Shown one piece after another: positions 7,301 to 15,080 of a DNA stretch of 64,000 nucleotides. The stretch is from G965213525 sp965213525. Lineage in GTDB: Bacteria; Actinomycetota; Acidimicrobiia; Acidimicrobiales; Poriferisodalaceae. The notes beneath the pieces are model-generated. The model was not told where the DNA came from, ran no database searches, and saw only the letters and a program-made list of their open reading frames with translations. The stretch lies in assembly GCA_965213525.1 (NCBI GenBank), contig OZ243889.1, positions 2,046,001-2,110,000 on the forward strand. The letters run 5' to 3'. A program made the position numbers and the translations under genes. Each line of letters begins with the position of its first letter. The stretch's first letter is position 1.

Positions 7301-8758
7301 GTGTGGGACATGCGCAGGTCGGGCGATCTCGTCGCCGGCGCCCTCGTCGTCGTCGTCGTCGTCGCCATCGTCATCGTCGCCGGGCAGCTAGCCGGCGGCA
7401 GCGCCGCAGTCGAGGTTCGACCCATCGTCTTGGTCGAAGCGGCATCCCCTGCCGATGACACCGCCGAGGCCACCGCCAGCGGCCCTCCGGTCCCCAGCGA
7501 CGAGCTCGCCCCGGCCGGTACCGACGACGAGCCCGAGACCGAGGCCGACACCGATCCCGAGCCGGACGGCCCTGTGGCCGTGGAGATCGAACCCGTGCGA
7601 GCCCGGCCGTCATGGGCTTCTGACGAGACTCGCCGGGGCGACGACCGTCGTCCAGATCGCGAGCGCTCCGATGTCCGCACCACCGACGTCTCGCCGGCCC
7701 GTGTCGGCGGGTCCTCGGACCGCCGCGACGGTTCGACCAGGAGCGACGAGGCGGCAGCAGCGGTCCGCCCCGGTGTCGTCGTCGGGCCGTTGCGACCGGC
7801 CGGACCGCAGCGGCCGATCACGGTCGAGCCCGCGCCCGGTCGGTCGACTCCAGCGGTCGAGACCCCCGACCGTCCGACGCCGACCACCGTCCCGACCTCG
7901 CGACCGCCGTCGCGGCCGCCGTCGCCTCCGACCGCACCGTCGCGGCCCCTCCCCGACCGCACACCCCCGGCGACGGTGCCGCCTGCTCCGTCCCCGCCCC
8001 CCGCCCCGACTGATCCCCCGATCCCGGTCGATCCCGCCCCCACCCCGACCGATCCCCCCAACCCGACCCCGACCGATCCCCCCACCCCGACCCCGACCGA
8101 TCCCGCCCCCATCCCGACCACTCCCCCGAACCCGCCCCCGGTCGACCCGGGCGAACCTGGCGACCCCGCTGATCCAGGCGATCCCGATCCGGCTGACCCC
8201 GGTGACCCCACCCCGACCGATCCCCCGAGCCCGCCCCCGGTCGACCCGGGCGGACCTGACAACCCTGGCGGTCCCGGCGAGCCCGGTCCGAGCGACCCCG
8301 GTGACCCGGGCGACCCCGGTCCGAGCGACCCCGGTGACCCTGGCGGTCCCGACGACCCCGGTCCCGGTGGCCCCGGCGACCCCGGTCCGAGTGACCCCGG
8401 CGATCCGGGTGCGGGTGACCCCGGCGACCCCGGCGAGCCCGGTCCGGATCCTGCACCACGTGATCCCGGGGACCCGGGCGGGGGCGGCCCTCCTGACGCC
8501 GGCGGCTCGACCCAGCCCAGCACCGACGTCCCGCCCCCCGGGGGCGGGACGCCCGCCCCGCCACCAACAGCTCCCCCGGCGCCGGCCGGTCCACCACCGG
8601 CCCCGCCGGCATCCAGCCCGTCTGCGCCACGATCGGCGGCGATGTCTGGCCCACACGGCGGCAAGGGCTCGTCCCGCCCCTCTGGCCTCCCCGTGCCGCC
8701 AGGATCCCCTGCGGTCGTGCCGGCCTCCGACCGGCGTCCTGGCGTCCTCGACCCGTGA
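7301..8758 (+). CDS. Membrane-anchored proline-rich protein, first gene of a two-component operon
   Basis: 485 residues if GTG 7301 is the start (GGGAGG at 7284-7289); ATG 7310 is also possible. A short cytoplasmic head, then one membrane helix (VAGALVVVVVVAIVIVAGQL), an acidic stretch (DDEPETEADTDPEPDGP), a basic stretch with RRGDDRRPDRERSDVR, and a long low-complexity region of P-T-D-P and G-D-P repeats to the end. No catalytic domain is visible. The frame is supported by GTGA coupling of its stop to the sensor-kinase start. It probably lies outside the membrane as a stalk or wall-spanning stress probe; that is inference. Confidence 0.6.
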   Translation: MWDMRRSGDLVAGALVVVVVVAIVIVAGQLAGGSAAVEVRPIVLVEAASPADDTAEATASGPPVPSDELAPAGTDDEPETEADTDPEPDGPVAVEIEPVRARPSWASDETRRGDDRRPDRERSDVRTTDVSPARVGGSSDRRDGSTRSDEAAAAVRPGVVVGPLRPAGPQRPITVEPAPGRSTPAVETPDRPTPTTVPTSRPPSRPPSPPTAPSRPLPDRTPPATVPPAPSPPPAPTDPPIPVDPAPTPTDPPNPTPTDPPTPTPTDPAPIPTTPPNPPPVDPGEPGDPADPGDPDPADPGDPTPTDPPSPPPVDPGGPDNPGGPGEPGPSDPGDPGDPGPSDPGDPGGPDDPGPGGPGDPGPSDPGDPGAGDPGDPGEPGPDPAPRDPGDPGGGGPPDAGGSTQPSTDVPPPGGGTPAPPPTAPPAPAGPPPAPPASSPSAPRSAAMSGPHGGKGSSRPSGLPVPPGSPAVVPASDRRPGVLDP

Positions 8759-10314
8759 CCGCCACCCGACCACCCGAACTGCACCCCGCGCCACCGGTGG
8801 CCCGACGTGACGCACCCGGCGAGCGCCGCCTCGGCGACCCGGACGACGACCTGAGGCGGTCAGATCGTCGGACGCACCTCGCCCAGTCGCTGCGCTCCAT
8901 CCGAGTCCGCGTCGTGGTCGGCTACCTGTTGCTGCTCGTCCTGGCGCTCGCGTCATCGGCAGCGATCGTGCGGATCATCCTCATCGACCGCTTCGACCAA
9001 GACATCGAGCAGCAGCTCGCCCGCCAGAGCGAGGAGCTGCGGGTGCTCGCCGCCGGCCGCGACCCCGACACCGGAGAGCCGTTCGGCACCGACGTCGAAT
9101 CCATCCTCGACACGTTCCTGCGACGCAACGTCCCGGCGATCGACGAGACCCTCTTCACGATCCTGGACGGCGAGCCCGAGGCCTACAGCCCCCAGGACGT
9201 CCCCGCCCAGCTGCTCGACGACCGCCCCCTCGTCGAGCACTGGTCACAGATCACCACCCCGATGCGGGCCGACTACGGCACCAGCGCCGGGCGGGTGCGC
9301 ACGCTGGCGGTTCCGCTCGTCGTCGAGGGGGTCACCGGGGGCACGCTCGTGATCGCCTGGTTCGTCGACCCGGGGCTGCACGACATCGACCAGACCGTCC
9401 AGGCCATCGGGCTCGTCGGCATCGCTGCGTTCGTCGTCGCCATCGCCTTGGCCTGGGGGCTGGCCGCCAGGGTCCTCAGCCCGGTCGCCGAGCTGACCGA
9501 CACCGCCCGGCGCATCAACGAGACCGACCTGGCGGCGCGCATCCCGGTCGACGGCCACGACGAGCTCGCCCACCTCGGCCACACGTTCAACGACATGCTC
9601 GATCGGCTCGAGGACTCCTTCGACTCCCAGCGGGCCTTCCTCAACGACGTGGCCCACGAGCTGCGCACGCCGATCACGATCGCCCGGGGCCACCTCGAGC
9701 TGATGGGCGAGGACCCCGTCGAGCACGAGCGCACGGTCAACATGGTCACCACCGAGCTCGAACGCATGAGCCGCTACGTCGACGACCTCCTCGTGCTGGC
9801 TCGGGCCGAGCAGCCCGACTTCCTGCGCACCCGCCCCGTCGATCTAGGAGAGCTCGTCCTCGACGTCCTCGCCCGCCTCGAGGCCATCAACGACCGAGCG
9901 TGGCGCCTCGACGCCACCCCGGACCCCGGTGAGGCCATCACCGACGGTGACCGGGACCGCATCGTGCAAGCCGTTCTGGCGCTGGCCACCAACGCCGTCC
10001 AGCACACCAGCCCTGGCGACGTCATCGGACTGGGCGTCGCGGTCGACGGCGACACGTGCCGCCTCTGGATCCGGGACACGGGCCCAGGAGTGCCGGCCGA
10101 GCTGCGTGACGAGCTCTTCCAACGCAACACCCGGGCGGCTGACAGCCGGCACCGGCGGCCCGAGGGCACGGGGCTCGGACTGGCGATCGTCGCGGCCATC
10201 GCCGAGGCCCACGGCGGCACCGTGCACGCCGAGGAGACCCCTGGGGGTGGAGCCACCTTCGTGTTGAGCTTGGACCGGCTGGCCCGTGACGCTACGACCC
10301 GGGCGATGCTGTGA
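8755..10314 (+). CDS. Sensor histidine kinase (HAMP, HisKA, HATPase)
   Basis: 519 residues. Cytoplasmic head of about 50 residues, first membrane helix at about 51-74, extracytoplasmic domain to about 215, second helix at about 217-238, HAMP at 239-290, then HisKA with NDVAHELRTPITIARGH (phospho-acceptor His301). The ATPase domain shows the N box (ALATNAVQHTSPG), the G1 box (IRDTGPGVP) and the G2 box (GTGLGLAIVAAIAEAHGG). All catalytic boxes are intact. GTG 8755 overlaps the upstream stop by four bases, and its own stop overlaps the regulator start, so the three genes form one coupled operon. The stimulus is unknown. Confidence 0.92.
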   Translation: MTATRPPELHPAPPVARRDAPGERRLGDPDDDLRRSDRRTHLAQSLRSIRVRVVVGYLLLLVLALASSAAIVRIILIDRFDQDIEQQLARQSEELRVLAAGRDPDTGEPFGTDVESILDTFLRRNVPAIDETLFTILDGEPEAYSPQDVPAQLLDDRPLVEHWSQITTPMRADYGTSAGRVRTLAVPLVVEGVTGGTLVIAWFVDPGLHDIDQTVQAIGLVGIAAFVVAIALAWGLAARVLSPVAELTDTARRINETDLAARIPVDGHDELAHLGHTFNDMLDRLEDSFDSQRAFLNDVAHELRTPITIARGHLELMGEDPVEHERTVNMVTTELERMSRYVDDLLVLARAEQPDFLRTRPVDLGELVLDVLARLEAINDRAWRLDATPDPGEAITDGDRDRIVQAVLALATNAVQHTSPGDVIGLGVAVDGDTCRLWIRDTGPGVPAELRDELFQRNTRAADSRHRRPEGTGLGLAIVAAIAEAHGGTVHAEETPGGGATFVLSLDRLARDATTRAML

Positions 10315-10973
10315 CCAGGATCCTCATCGCCGAGGACGAACCGGGCATCGTGTCGTTCCTCGAGAAGGGGCTGAGGGCCGAGGGGTACACCACGACCCAT
10401 GCCGCCACCGGCCTGCAGGCCCTGCAGATGGCCCGGGACGACCTGTTCGATCTCGCCGTGCTCGATCTCGGGCTGCCGGGGCTCGACGGCCAGGACGTCC
10501 TGCGACAGCTCCGACGCCGAGGTGATCAGCTGCCCGTGGTGGTGCTGACCGCACGGGACGGCGTCGAGGAGATGGTCCGGGGCTTTGACGGCGGCGCCGA
10601 CGACTACGTCATCAAGCCGTTCCGCTTCGAGGAGCTGCTCGCCCGCATCCGTGCCCGTCTACGGGTGGACCTGCGTCCTGATGCCTCCAACGTGTTGGAG
10701 GGCGGCCGGGTGCTGCTTGACGTGCGCACCCGCCGAGCCCGGGTCGACGGGCGCGACATCGACCTCACCGCCCGGGAGTTCGGGCTCCTGGAGACGATGC
10801 TGCGTCACGCCGGGCAGGTGCTGAGCCGTGAGCAGCTGCTGGACCGGGTGTGGGGCTATGACTTCGACCCCGGATCCAACGTGGTGGACGTCTACGTGCG
10901 CTACCTGCGCAAGAAGCTGGGCGACGACGTCATCCAGACCGTGCGGGGCATGGGGTACCGGCTGGTCGTGTGA
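10311..10973 (+). CDS. OmpR-family response regulator
   Basis: 220 residues. Receiver domain with acidic pocket ED at 8-9, phospho-acceptor Asp52 in VLDLGLPGLDG and conserved Lys in YVIKPF near 102. The C-terminal winged helix starts at about 125 and shows LTAREFGLLETMLRHAGQ and the recognition segment ending NVVDVYVRYLRKKLG. Partner of the kinase encoded directly upstream (GTGA overlap). The direct repeats at 7259-7275 are a plausible target, giving feedback on the operon. Start GTG 10311. Confidence 0.93.
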   Translation: MTRILIAEDEPGIVSFLEKGLRAEGYTTTHAATGLQALQMARDDLFDLAVLDLGLPGLDGQDVLRQLRRRGDQLPVVVLTARDGVEEMVRGFDGGADDYVIKPFRFEELLARIRARLRVDLRPDASNVLEGGRVLLDVRTRRARVDGRDIDLTAREFGLLETMLRHAGQVLSREQLLDRVWGYDFDPGSNVVDVYVRYLRKKLGDDVIQTVRGMGYRLVV

Positions 10974-11048
10974 CGGGCTGTCGGCGTTTGGGCGGCCGAT
11001 GGCGGTGGGCACCAGGGACGTCACCGAACGAGGAAGGGCACAGCGACG

Positions 11049-11267
11049 ATGAGCGACAAGTTCGATGTCGGCGACGAGGTCGAGTGGAGCTGGGGCAACG
11101 GGACGGGCACCGGCAAGATCACCGAGGAGTTCACCGAGAAGGTCACCCGCACCATCAAGGGCAACGAGGTGACCCGCAACGCCACCGAGGACGAGCCGGC
11201 CTACCTCGTCGAGCAGGACGACGGTGACGAGGTGCTGAAGTCGGGCAGCGAGCTGTCGTCGACGTAG
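11049..11267 (+). CDS. DUF2945 / HVA1 TUDOR-domain protein
   Basis: 72 residues, the normal size of the family. MSDKFDVGDEVEWSWGNGTG, then TGKITEEFTEKVTRTIKG and DEPAYLVEQDDGDEVLKSGS match the small SH3-like barrel of DUF2945 (hypervirulence-associated TUDOR domain), a soluble protein of unknown function common in bacteria. AGGAAGG sits about 10 bases before ATG 11049. It stands alone between the two-component operon and the tRNA. Confidence 0.85.
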   Translation: MSDKFDVGDEVEWSWGNGTGTGKITEEFTEKVTRTIKGNEVTRNATEDEPAYLVEQDDGDEVLKSGSELSST

Positions 11268-11343
11268 GCGCGCAAGGGACCAGTTCGCGTCGAGGCTGAG
11301 CGGTAGAGCCCATCCTCAGCGGCCACCTACGGTTCGAGCCTGC

Positions 11344-11429
11344 GCCCGGGTGGCGGAACTGGCAGACGCAGAGGGCTTAAACCCCTCAGTCGCTCCGGCG
11401 GCGTGCGGGTTCGAACCCCGCCCCGGGCA
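11344..11429 (+). tRNA. tRNA-Leu (anticodon UAA)
   Basis: The acceptor stem GCCCGGG (11344-11350) pairs with CCCGGGC (11422-11428), followed by discriminator A11429. The anticodon loop CTTAAAC inside a GAGGG/CCCTC stem gives UAA. A long variable arm follows, as in class II tRNAs, and the T arm is GCGGG-TTCGAAC-CCCGC. CCA is not encoded. A Leu-type A73 and the long arm agree with the identity. Confidence 0.95.
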
Positions 11430-11448
11430 CCCTGACCTGCCCGGACAC

Positions 11449-11466
11449 GCCCCGCCTCCCCGGGGC
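11449..11466 (+). terminator. Hairpin after tRNA-Leu
   Basis: GCCCCG (11449-11454) pairs with CGGGGC (11461-11466) over a 6-base loop, 20 bases after the tRNA. Probably ends its transcript; there is no U-tract. Confidence 0.4.
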
Positions 11467-11475
11467 CAGACGTGA

Positions 11476-11520
11476 AGCCCCCGGTCGCTCGGGCGGTCTG
11501 CGGGTCAGAACCCCGTCGGA
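11476..11520 (+). other. Degenerate copy of the 3' half of tRNA-Leu
   Basis: From GGTCGCTC through TGCGGGTCAGAACCCCG this stretch follows the variable arm and T arm of the tRNA just upstream with only a handful of mismatches by eye. The T loop is altered (TCAGAAC-like instead of TTCGAAC) and no acceptor stem fits, so it is not a working tRNA. Such remnants are left by integration at a tRNA 3' end or by local duplication. The heptose operon begins 40 bases further on. Confidence 0.55.
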
Positions 11521-11557
11521 GCGCCCGCTCCCCGCGTCCGCGGGGCGCTCGGACGCT

Positions 11558-12487
11558 TCAGCTGATGTAGCGGCGGGCCGTCGAGCGGGACTGGGCGGCG
11601 TCGAGCAGCCGCTGCTCGGCCTCGACGGGTGGGGCCAGGACCCGCCGACGATGCAGCACCCAAGGCAGTCCCGCCAGCGCCTCGAGCCCGGCTCCCAGCG
11701 TGTGGCGGTCGTGCGGGGCCCGGCGCAGGACCGCTGCCGTGCGGGCGAGGGCGATGTGGGTAGGTCGTCGCAGCCAGAGGAACCACATGTGGTTGCGAAG
11801 TCCCTGACGGCGGCGCAGGTGGGGGTCGCGGACGGTGGAGGGGTGGTGGTGGACCACCATCTCGGGAAGGTGCAGCAGCCGCCAGCCCGCGTTCCGCAGA
11901 TCGGCGGCCAAGAGCTCCTCCTCCCCTCCGATGAGCAGGCGGGGCTCGAACCCGCCGGCGTCGAGGTACTCCCGACGGCGGACGACCGACGCCCCGGCCA
12001 GGAAGCTGCCGAGGACGTGGCCGGGCAGCCCGGCGGCCGAGAGGGGGGTGTCCCGCAGCTCGACGCAGATCGGATCCTCTCGCTCATCCGCCCCCACGAC
12101 GATGTGGGCGGTCACGACGGCGACCGAGGGATGATCGTCGAGAGCGTCGGCGGCCCGGTCCAAGGATCCGGGCTCCCACCAGGTGTCGTCGTCGGCGAAG
12201 GCGACGTAGGGGGTGGTGGCGGTGGCTGCGCCGACGTTGCGACCGGCCGCCCCCCGGTTGGTGGGCAGTCGGACCAGGCTCCACCCCGCTCGACGCTCGA
12301 CGTCGAGCCGTCCGACGGCGGGGCACGAGGCGTTGTCGATCACGATCACCGGCGGGGCTTCCGGCAGCGCCGCCAGCTGGTCGAGCGTCCGGCCCAGCTC
12401 GGCGTGGCGCTGGTGGGTCAACACCACCACGGTGACGCGGTGCCCGTCCGGTTCGGGCCGACGGCGCCCCGACGAAGCTTCGCTCAC
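11558..12487 (-). CDS. Glycosyltransferase family 2 (last gene of heptose operon)
   Basis: 309 residues from GTG 12487, which overlaps the upstream stop by four bases. GT-A fold: VTVVVLTHQRHAELGRTLDQL, VIVIDNAS, NRGAAGRNVG and the metal-binding VAFADDDTWWEPGSLDRA, then LIGGEEELLAADLRNAGW (ED-like motif) and the VVHHHPS motif common in sugar transferases of this group. Soluble, without membrane helices. Paralogue of the next gene upstream, with which it shares the layout throughout, so tandem duplication is likely. It probably adds one sugar to the heptose-containing glycan; donor and acceptor are unknown. Confidence 0.85.
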   Translation of the reverse strand: MSEASSGRRRPEPDGHRVTVVVLTHQRHAELGRTLDQLAALPEAPPVIVIDNASCPAVGRLDVERRAGWSLVRLPTNRGAAGRNVGAATATTPYVAFADDDTWWEPGSLDRAADALDDHPSVAVVTAHIVVGADEREDPICVELRDTPLSAAGLPGHVLGSFLAGASVVRRREYLDAGGFEPRLLIGGEEELLAADLRNAGWRLLHLPEMVVHHHPSTVRDPHLRRRQGLRNHMWFLWLRRPTHIALARTAAVLRRAPHDRHTLGAGLEALAGLPWVLHRRRVLAPPVEAEQRLLDAAQSRSTARRYIS

Positions 12488-13353
12488 ACCTGCTCCAGCA
12501 CGGACAGCTCCGCCTCGAGCGCCGCGGCGACGGGCCGTCGATCGGCCAAGGCGGCGGGGAGTCGACCGAGGACTCCGGCCAGCGCCTGACGGGCCTCGGG
12601 TTGGTGGACGGCTCGAACAGCGAGTCGCGACGTCGCCTCGACCGCGACGAGCAGCGGCCGGCGCAACCACGTCGCAAGCACCTCGTTTCGCAGTTGGAGG
12701 GCCCCCCGCCCCTGGCGATCCCCGCTCACCAGACCGGGGTGGTGGTGAGCCACCACGTCGTCGACGTAGGCCAGTCGCCAGCCGGCGGCCCGCAGGTCGA
12801 CGGCGAGGACGGCCTCCTCGCCGAGGAACCCGATGACCGGGTGGAAGCCGCCGACGGCAAGGAAGCTGCTTCGGCGCACGACGGCGGCGCAGGCGAGGAA
12901 CCCGAGCACCGACGGTCCGGGCGGGCACGATGCGAGCGGGCTGGCCGCCTGGGCGACGCTCACGGGATCGACCTGCCCGGCCGGCTCCACCAGGCAGCGG
13001 GCGGCGACGAGGCCGAGGTCGGGGTGGGCGGCGAGGTGAGCGGCGGCACGATCGAGGGCGCCGGGCGCCCACCACGAGTCGTCGTCGGCGAAGGCCACCA
13101 CCTCGGTGTCGGCGGTGGCCACCCCGACGTTGCGGGCGCCGGCACCCTCGCTGCTGGGCAGCCGGACGAGTCGCACCTGTGGGAACCGGCGGCGGACCAC
13201 CTCAGCCGTCGCGTCGGTCGAGGCGTCGTCGACGACGATCACGTCCCAGCGGTCCGGCAGCGTCGTCAGTCGCTCGAGCGTCCCCGCCAGCACGTCGGCG
13301 CGGTCGCGCGTGGCGACGACGATGGTGCCCTGGGCCGCGTCAGAGGACGACAC
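12484..13353 (-). CDS. Glycosyltransferase family 2
   Basis: 289 residues from GTG 13353 (ATG 13368 adds five residues and lengthens the overlap with the previous gene to 29 bases). GT-A motifs: GTIVVATRDRADVLAGTLE, VIVVDDASTDATAE, SEGAGARNVGVA, VVAFADDDSWWAPGALDRA, and FLGEEAVLAVDLRAAGW. The VVAHHHPG motif matches that of its neighbour at 11558-12487. Cytoplasmic. The pair differs enough that they probably have different donors or acceptors. Part of the coupled minus-strand operon. Confidence 0.85.
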   Translation of the reverse strand: MSSSDAAQGTIVVATRDRADVLAGTLERLTTLPDRWDVIVVDDASTDATAEVVRRRFPQVRLVRLPSSEGAGARNVGVATADTEVVAFADDDSWWAPGALDRAAAHLAAHPDLGLVAARCLVEPAGQVDPVSVAQAASPLASCPPGPSVLGFLACAAVVRRSSFLAVGGFHPVIGFLGEEAVLAVDLRAAGWRLAYVDDVVAHHHPGLVSGDRQGRGALQLRNEVLATWLRRPLLVAVEATSRLAVRAVHQPEARQALAGVLGRLPAALADRRPVAAALEAELSVLEQV

Positions 13354-14293
13354 GGGACACCAGCTCATCGGTCGCTGCGGTCACGTCGGCCACGTCGATG
13401 AGGTCGAGACCACGGTCGAGCCGGCAGCCGTGCGGGTCGCCGCGGCGGCCCGACCACAGGGCCACGTGGCGCCCGTCCGGTGGAGGACCCCACTCAGAGG
13501 GTGGCACCGGTCCGAAGAGCACGACCGAGGGGGTCCGGTAGGCCGTGGCGAGGTGGGCGACGCCGGTGTCCCCTGCCACCACGAGGCGAGCGGCCGCCAC
13601 CACCGCGGCGAGGTCGGCGAGGTCGGTGGCGCCCGAGAGGTCACCGACCCGCCCGGCGCAGCCCGCCCCGGCGGCGGCGACGGCGCCAGCACGAGATCGC
13701 TCGGCCGGCCCGCCGGTCACCACGACGTCGAGGCCGATGCTGGCGAGGTGGCGGACGACGGCGCCGAACCGATCGATCGGCCACCGTCGCGCCGGTGCCG
13801 CAGCGCCGGGGTGCACGACGGCGGTGGGGTGGTCGAAGCGGTCGGCGGCGGTCACAGGCCGGGGGAGGTGCAGGTCGGCCGGGTCAGCGGGGATCCCCGA
13901 CTCGGTGAGGAGGCGGCACCACCGGGTGACCTCGTGCTCACCGGCCCGCCACGTCACAGCCACCGTCGGCCGGCGCGCCCGAGCGGGGTGGTCGAAGGCG
14001 ATCAGGCGACGAGGCGACGTGGCGGCGAGCAGGGCGGTGCTCTCGGGACCACGGCCGTGGAGGTTGACGGCGACGTCGGCTCGGTGGAGGCGCCGGTCGA
14101 GGGACGCCAGCGGCTCAGCCGCCACGACCTCGTCGACGCCGGCGCCGAGGGCGAGGGCGGACTGCCAGGCGGGGGCGGCGAGCTGGACGAGGTGGTCGGG
14201 GAACGCCGACCGGACGGCGCGCAGGGCCGGCACGGCGCAGCACAGGTCGCCCAGACCGAGGGGGCGCAGGACCACGACCCGCTCGCCGCTCAC
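13340..14293 (-). CDS. Glycosyltransferase family 9 (heptosyltransferase-like)
   Basis: 317 residues, GT-B fold. VVVLRPLGLGDLCCAVPALRA is the N-terminal block of ADP-heptose:LPS heptosyltransferases. The donor domain carries AVVHPGAAAPARRWP, VVVTGGPAE and VVAGDTGVAHLATAYRTPSVVLFGP, the family hallmark. Family members transfer heptose from ADP-heptose, and the enzymes to make that donor are encoded in this operon (15081-17155 and 20449-22062). GTG 14293 overlaps the SDR stop by four bases. An actinobacterium is not expected to have lipopolysaccharide, so the acceptor must be something else. Confidence 0.88.
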   Translation of the reverse strand: MSGERVVVLRPLGLGDLCCAVPALRAVRSAFPDHLVQLAAPAWQSALALGAGVDEVVAAEPLASLDRRLHRADVAVNLHGRGPESTALLAATSPRRLIAFDHPARARRPTVAVTWRAGEHEVTRWCRLLTESGIPADPADLHLPRPVTAADRFDHPTAVVHPGAAAPARRWPIDRFGAVVRHLASIGLDVVVTGGPAERSRAGAVAAAGAGCAGRVGDLSGATDLADLAAVVAAARLVVAGDTGVAHLATAYRTPSVVLFGPVPPSEWGPPPDGRHVALWSGRRGDPHGCRLDRGLDLIDVADVTAATDELVSRVVL

Positions 14294-15006
14294 GGCCAGG
14301 AGCTCTCCACCGACGCCATCACGGCCAGCTCACGCACCTCGAGGCCGGCCGGGCGACCCAGGCACCACACGATCGTGTCGGCGACGGCATCGGGGTCGGC
14401 GAGCACGGCGTCCGCCGGTGGCTTGTACTGCTCGTCGCGGCCGTCGAAGAAGGCGGTGTGCATGCCACCGGGTGTCAGCATGGTGACGCCGACCCTGCCT
14501 CGCAGCTCGGCGGTCAGGGCGCGGCTGAACCCGACCAGGCCGAACTTCGATGCGCAGTAGGCGGTGGCGTCGGAGACCGCCCTGTGGGCGAGCGTCGAGG
14601 CGACGGTGACGACGCGACCCTGTCGCTCGAGCAGGCTCGGCAGCGCCGCCCGCACGACCGAGACGGTGCCGATCAGGTTGACGTCGATGACACGCCGCCA
14701 CTCCTTCGGGTCGACGTCGAGCAGCTGGCCGGGGACGTCGACACCGGCGCAGCACACCACTGCGTCGACGCCTCCGAGACGCTCCACCGCCTGCTCGGTG
14801 GCTGCGACGGTGGCGTCGGGGTCGGCGAGGTCGACCAGGACGGTGTCGACCGGAGGCCGACCGTCCGCACCCTCGTCGGGCCGGCGGTCGAGGGACACCA
14901 CCGTGGCGCCGGCTTGGCGGAGGCGGGCGCACGTGGCGGCGCCAAGGCCGGCACTGGCGCCGGTGACCACGACGGACCATCGCTTCGGGTCATCCCACAC
15001 GGGCAT
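14290..15006 (-). CDS. Short-chain dehydrogenase/reductase in the heptose operon
   Basis: 238 residues from ATG 15006 with AGGAGA just upstream. Classical SDR: VVTGASAGLGAATCARL (NAD(P)-binding), VVCCAGVDVPG in place of the usual NNAG, catalytic Ser in VTVASTLAHRA and YCASK as the Tyr-Lys pair. It is shorter than HldD and lacks its extended-SDR features, so it is not the ADP-heptose 6-epimerase. It may reduce or epimerise a sugar of the glycan. A 74-base gap separates it from hldE, the only real gap in the operon. Confidence 0.8.
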   Translation of the reverse strand: MPVWDDPKRWSVVVTGASAGLGAATCARLRQAGATVVSLDRRPDEGADGRPPVDTVLVDLADPDATVAATEQAVERLGGVDAVVCCAGVDVPGQLLDVDPKEWRRVIDVNLIGTVSVVRAALPSLLERQGRVVTVASTLAHRAVSDATAYCASKFGLVGFSRALTAELRGRVGVTMLTPGGMHTAFFDGRDEQYKPPADAVLADPDAVADTIVWCLGRPAGLEVRELAVMASVESSWP

Positions 15007-15080
15007 CTGAGGTTCTCCTGGTCGAGATCGGGTCGGTTGGGCGCCGGGTTCGGTCGGGCGGGGGGCCTGTGCGTGCCGGG

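Noticed and set aside
7147..8784. Long minus-strand open frame (545 residues) over the proline-rich gene
   Set aside because: It is a shadow of the repetitive plus-strand gene (Gly/Pro/Ser repeats only, no domain), has no ribosome site, and would run against the coupled operon.
11476..11520. Second functional tRNA
   Set aside because: No acceptor or anticodon stem fits and the T loop is mutated; kept as a remnant only.
14290..15006. SDR as HldD epimerase
   Set aside because: Too short (238 against about 310 residues) and a classical, not extended, SDR.
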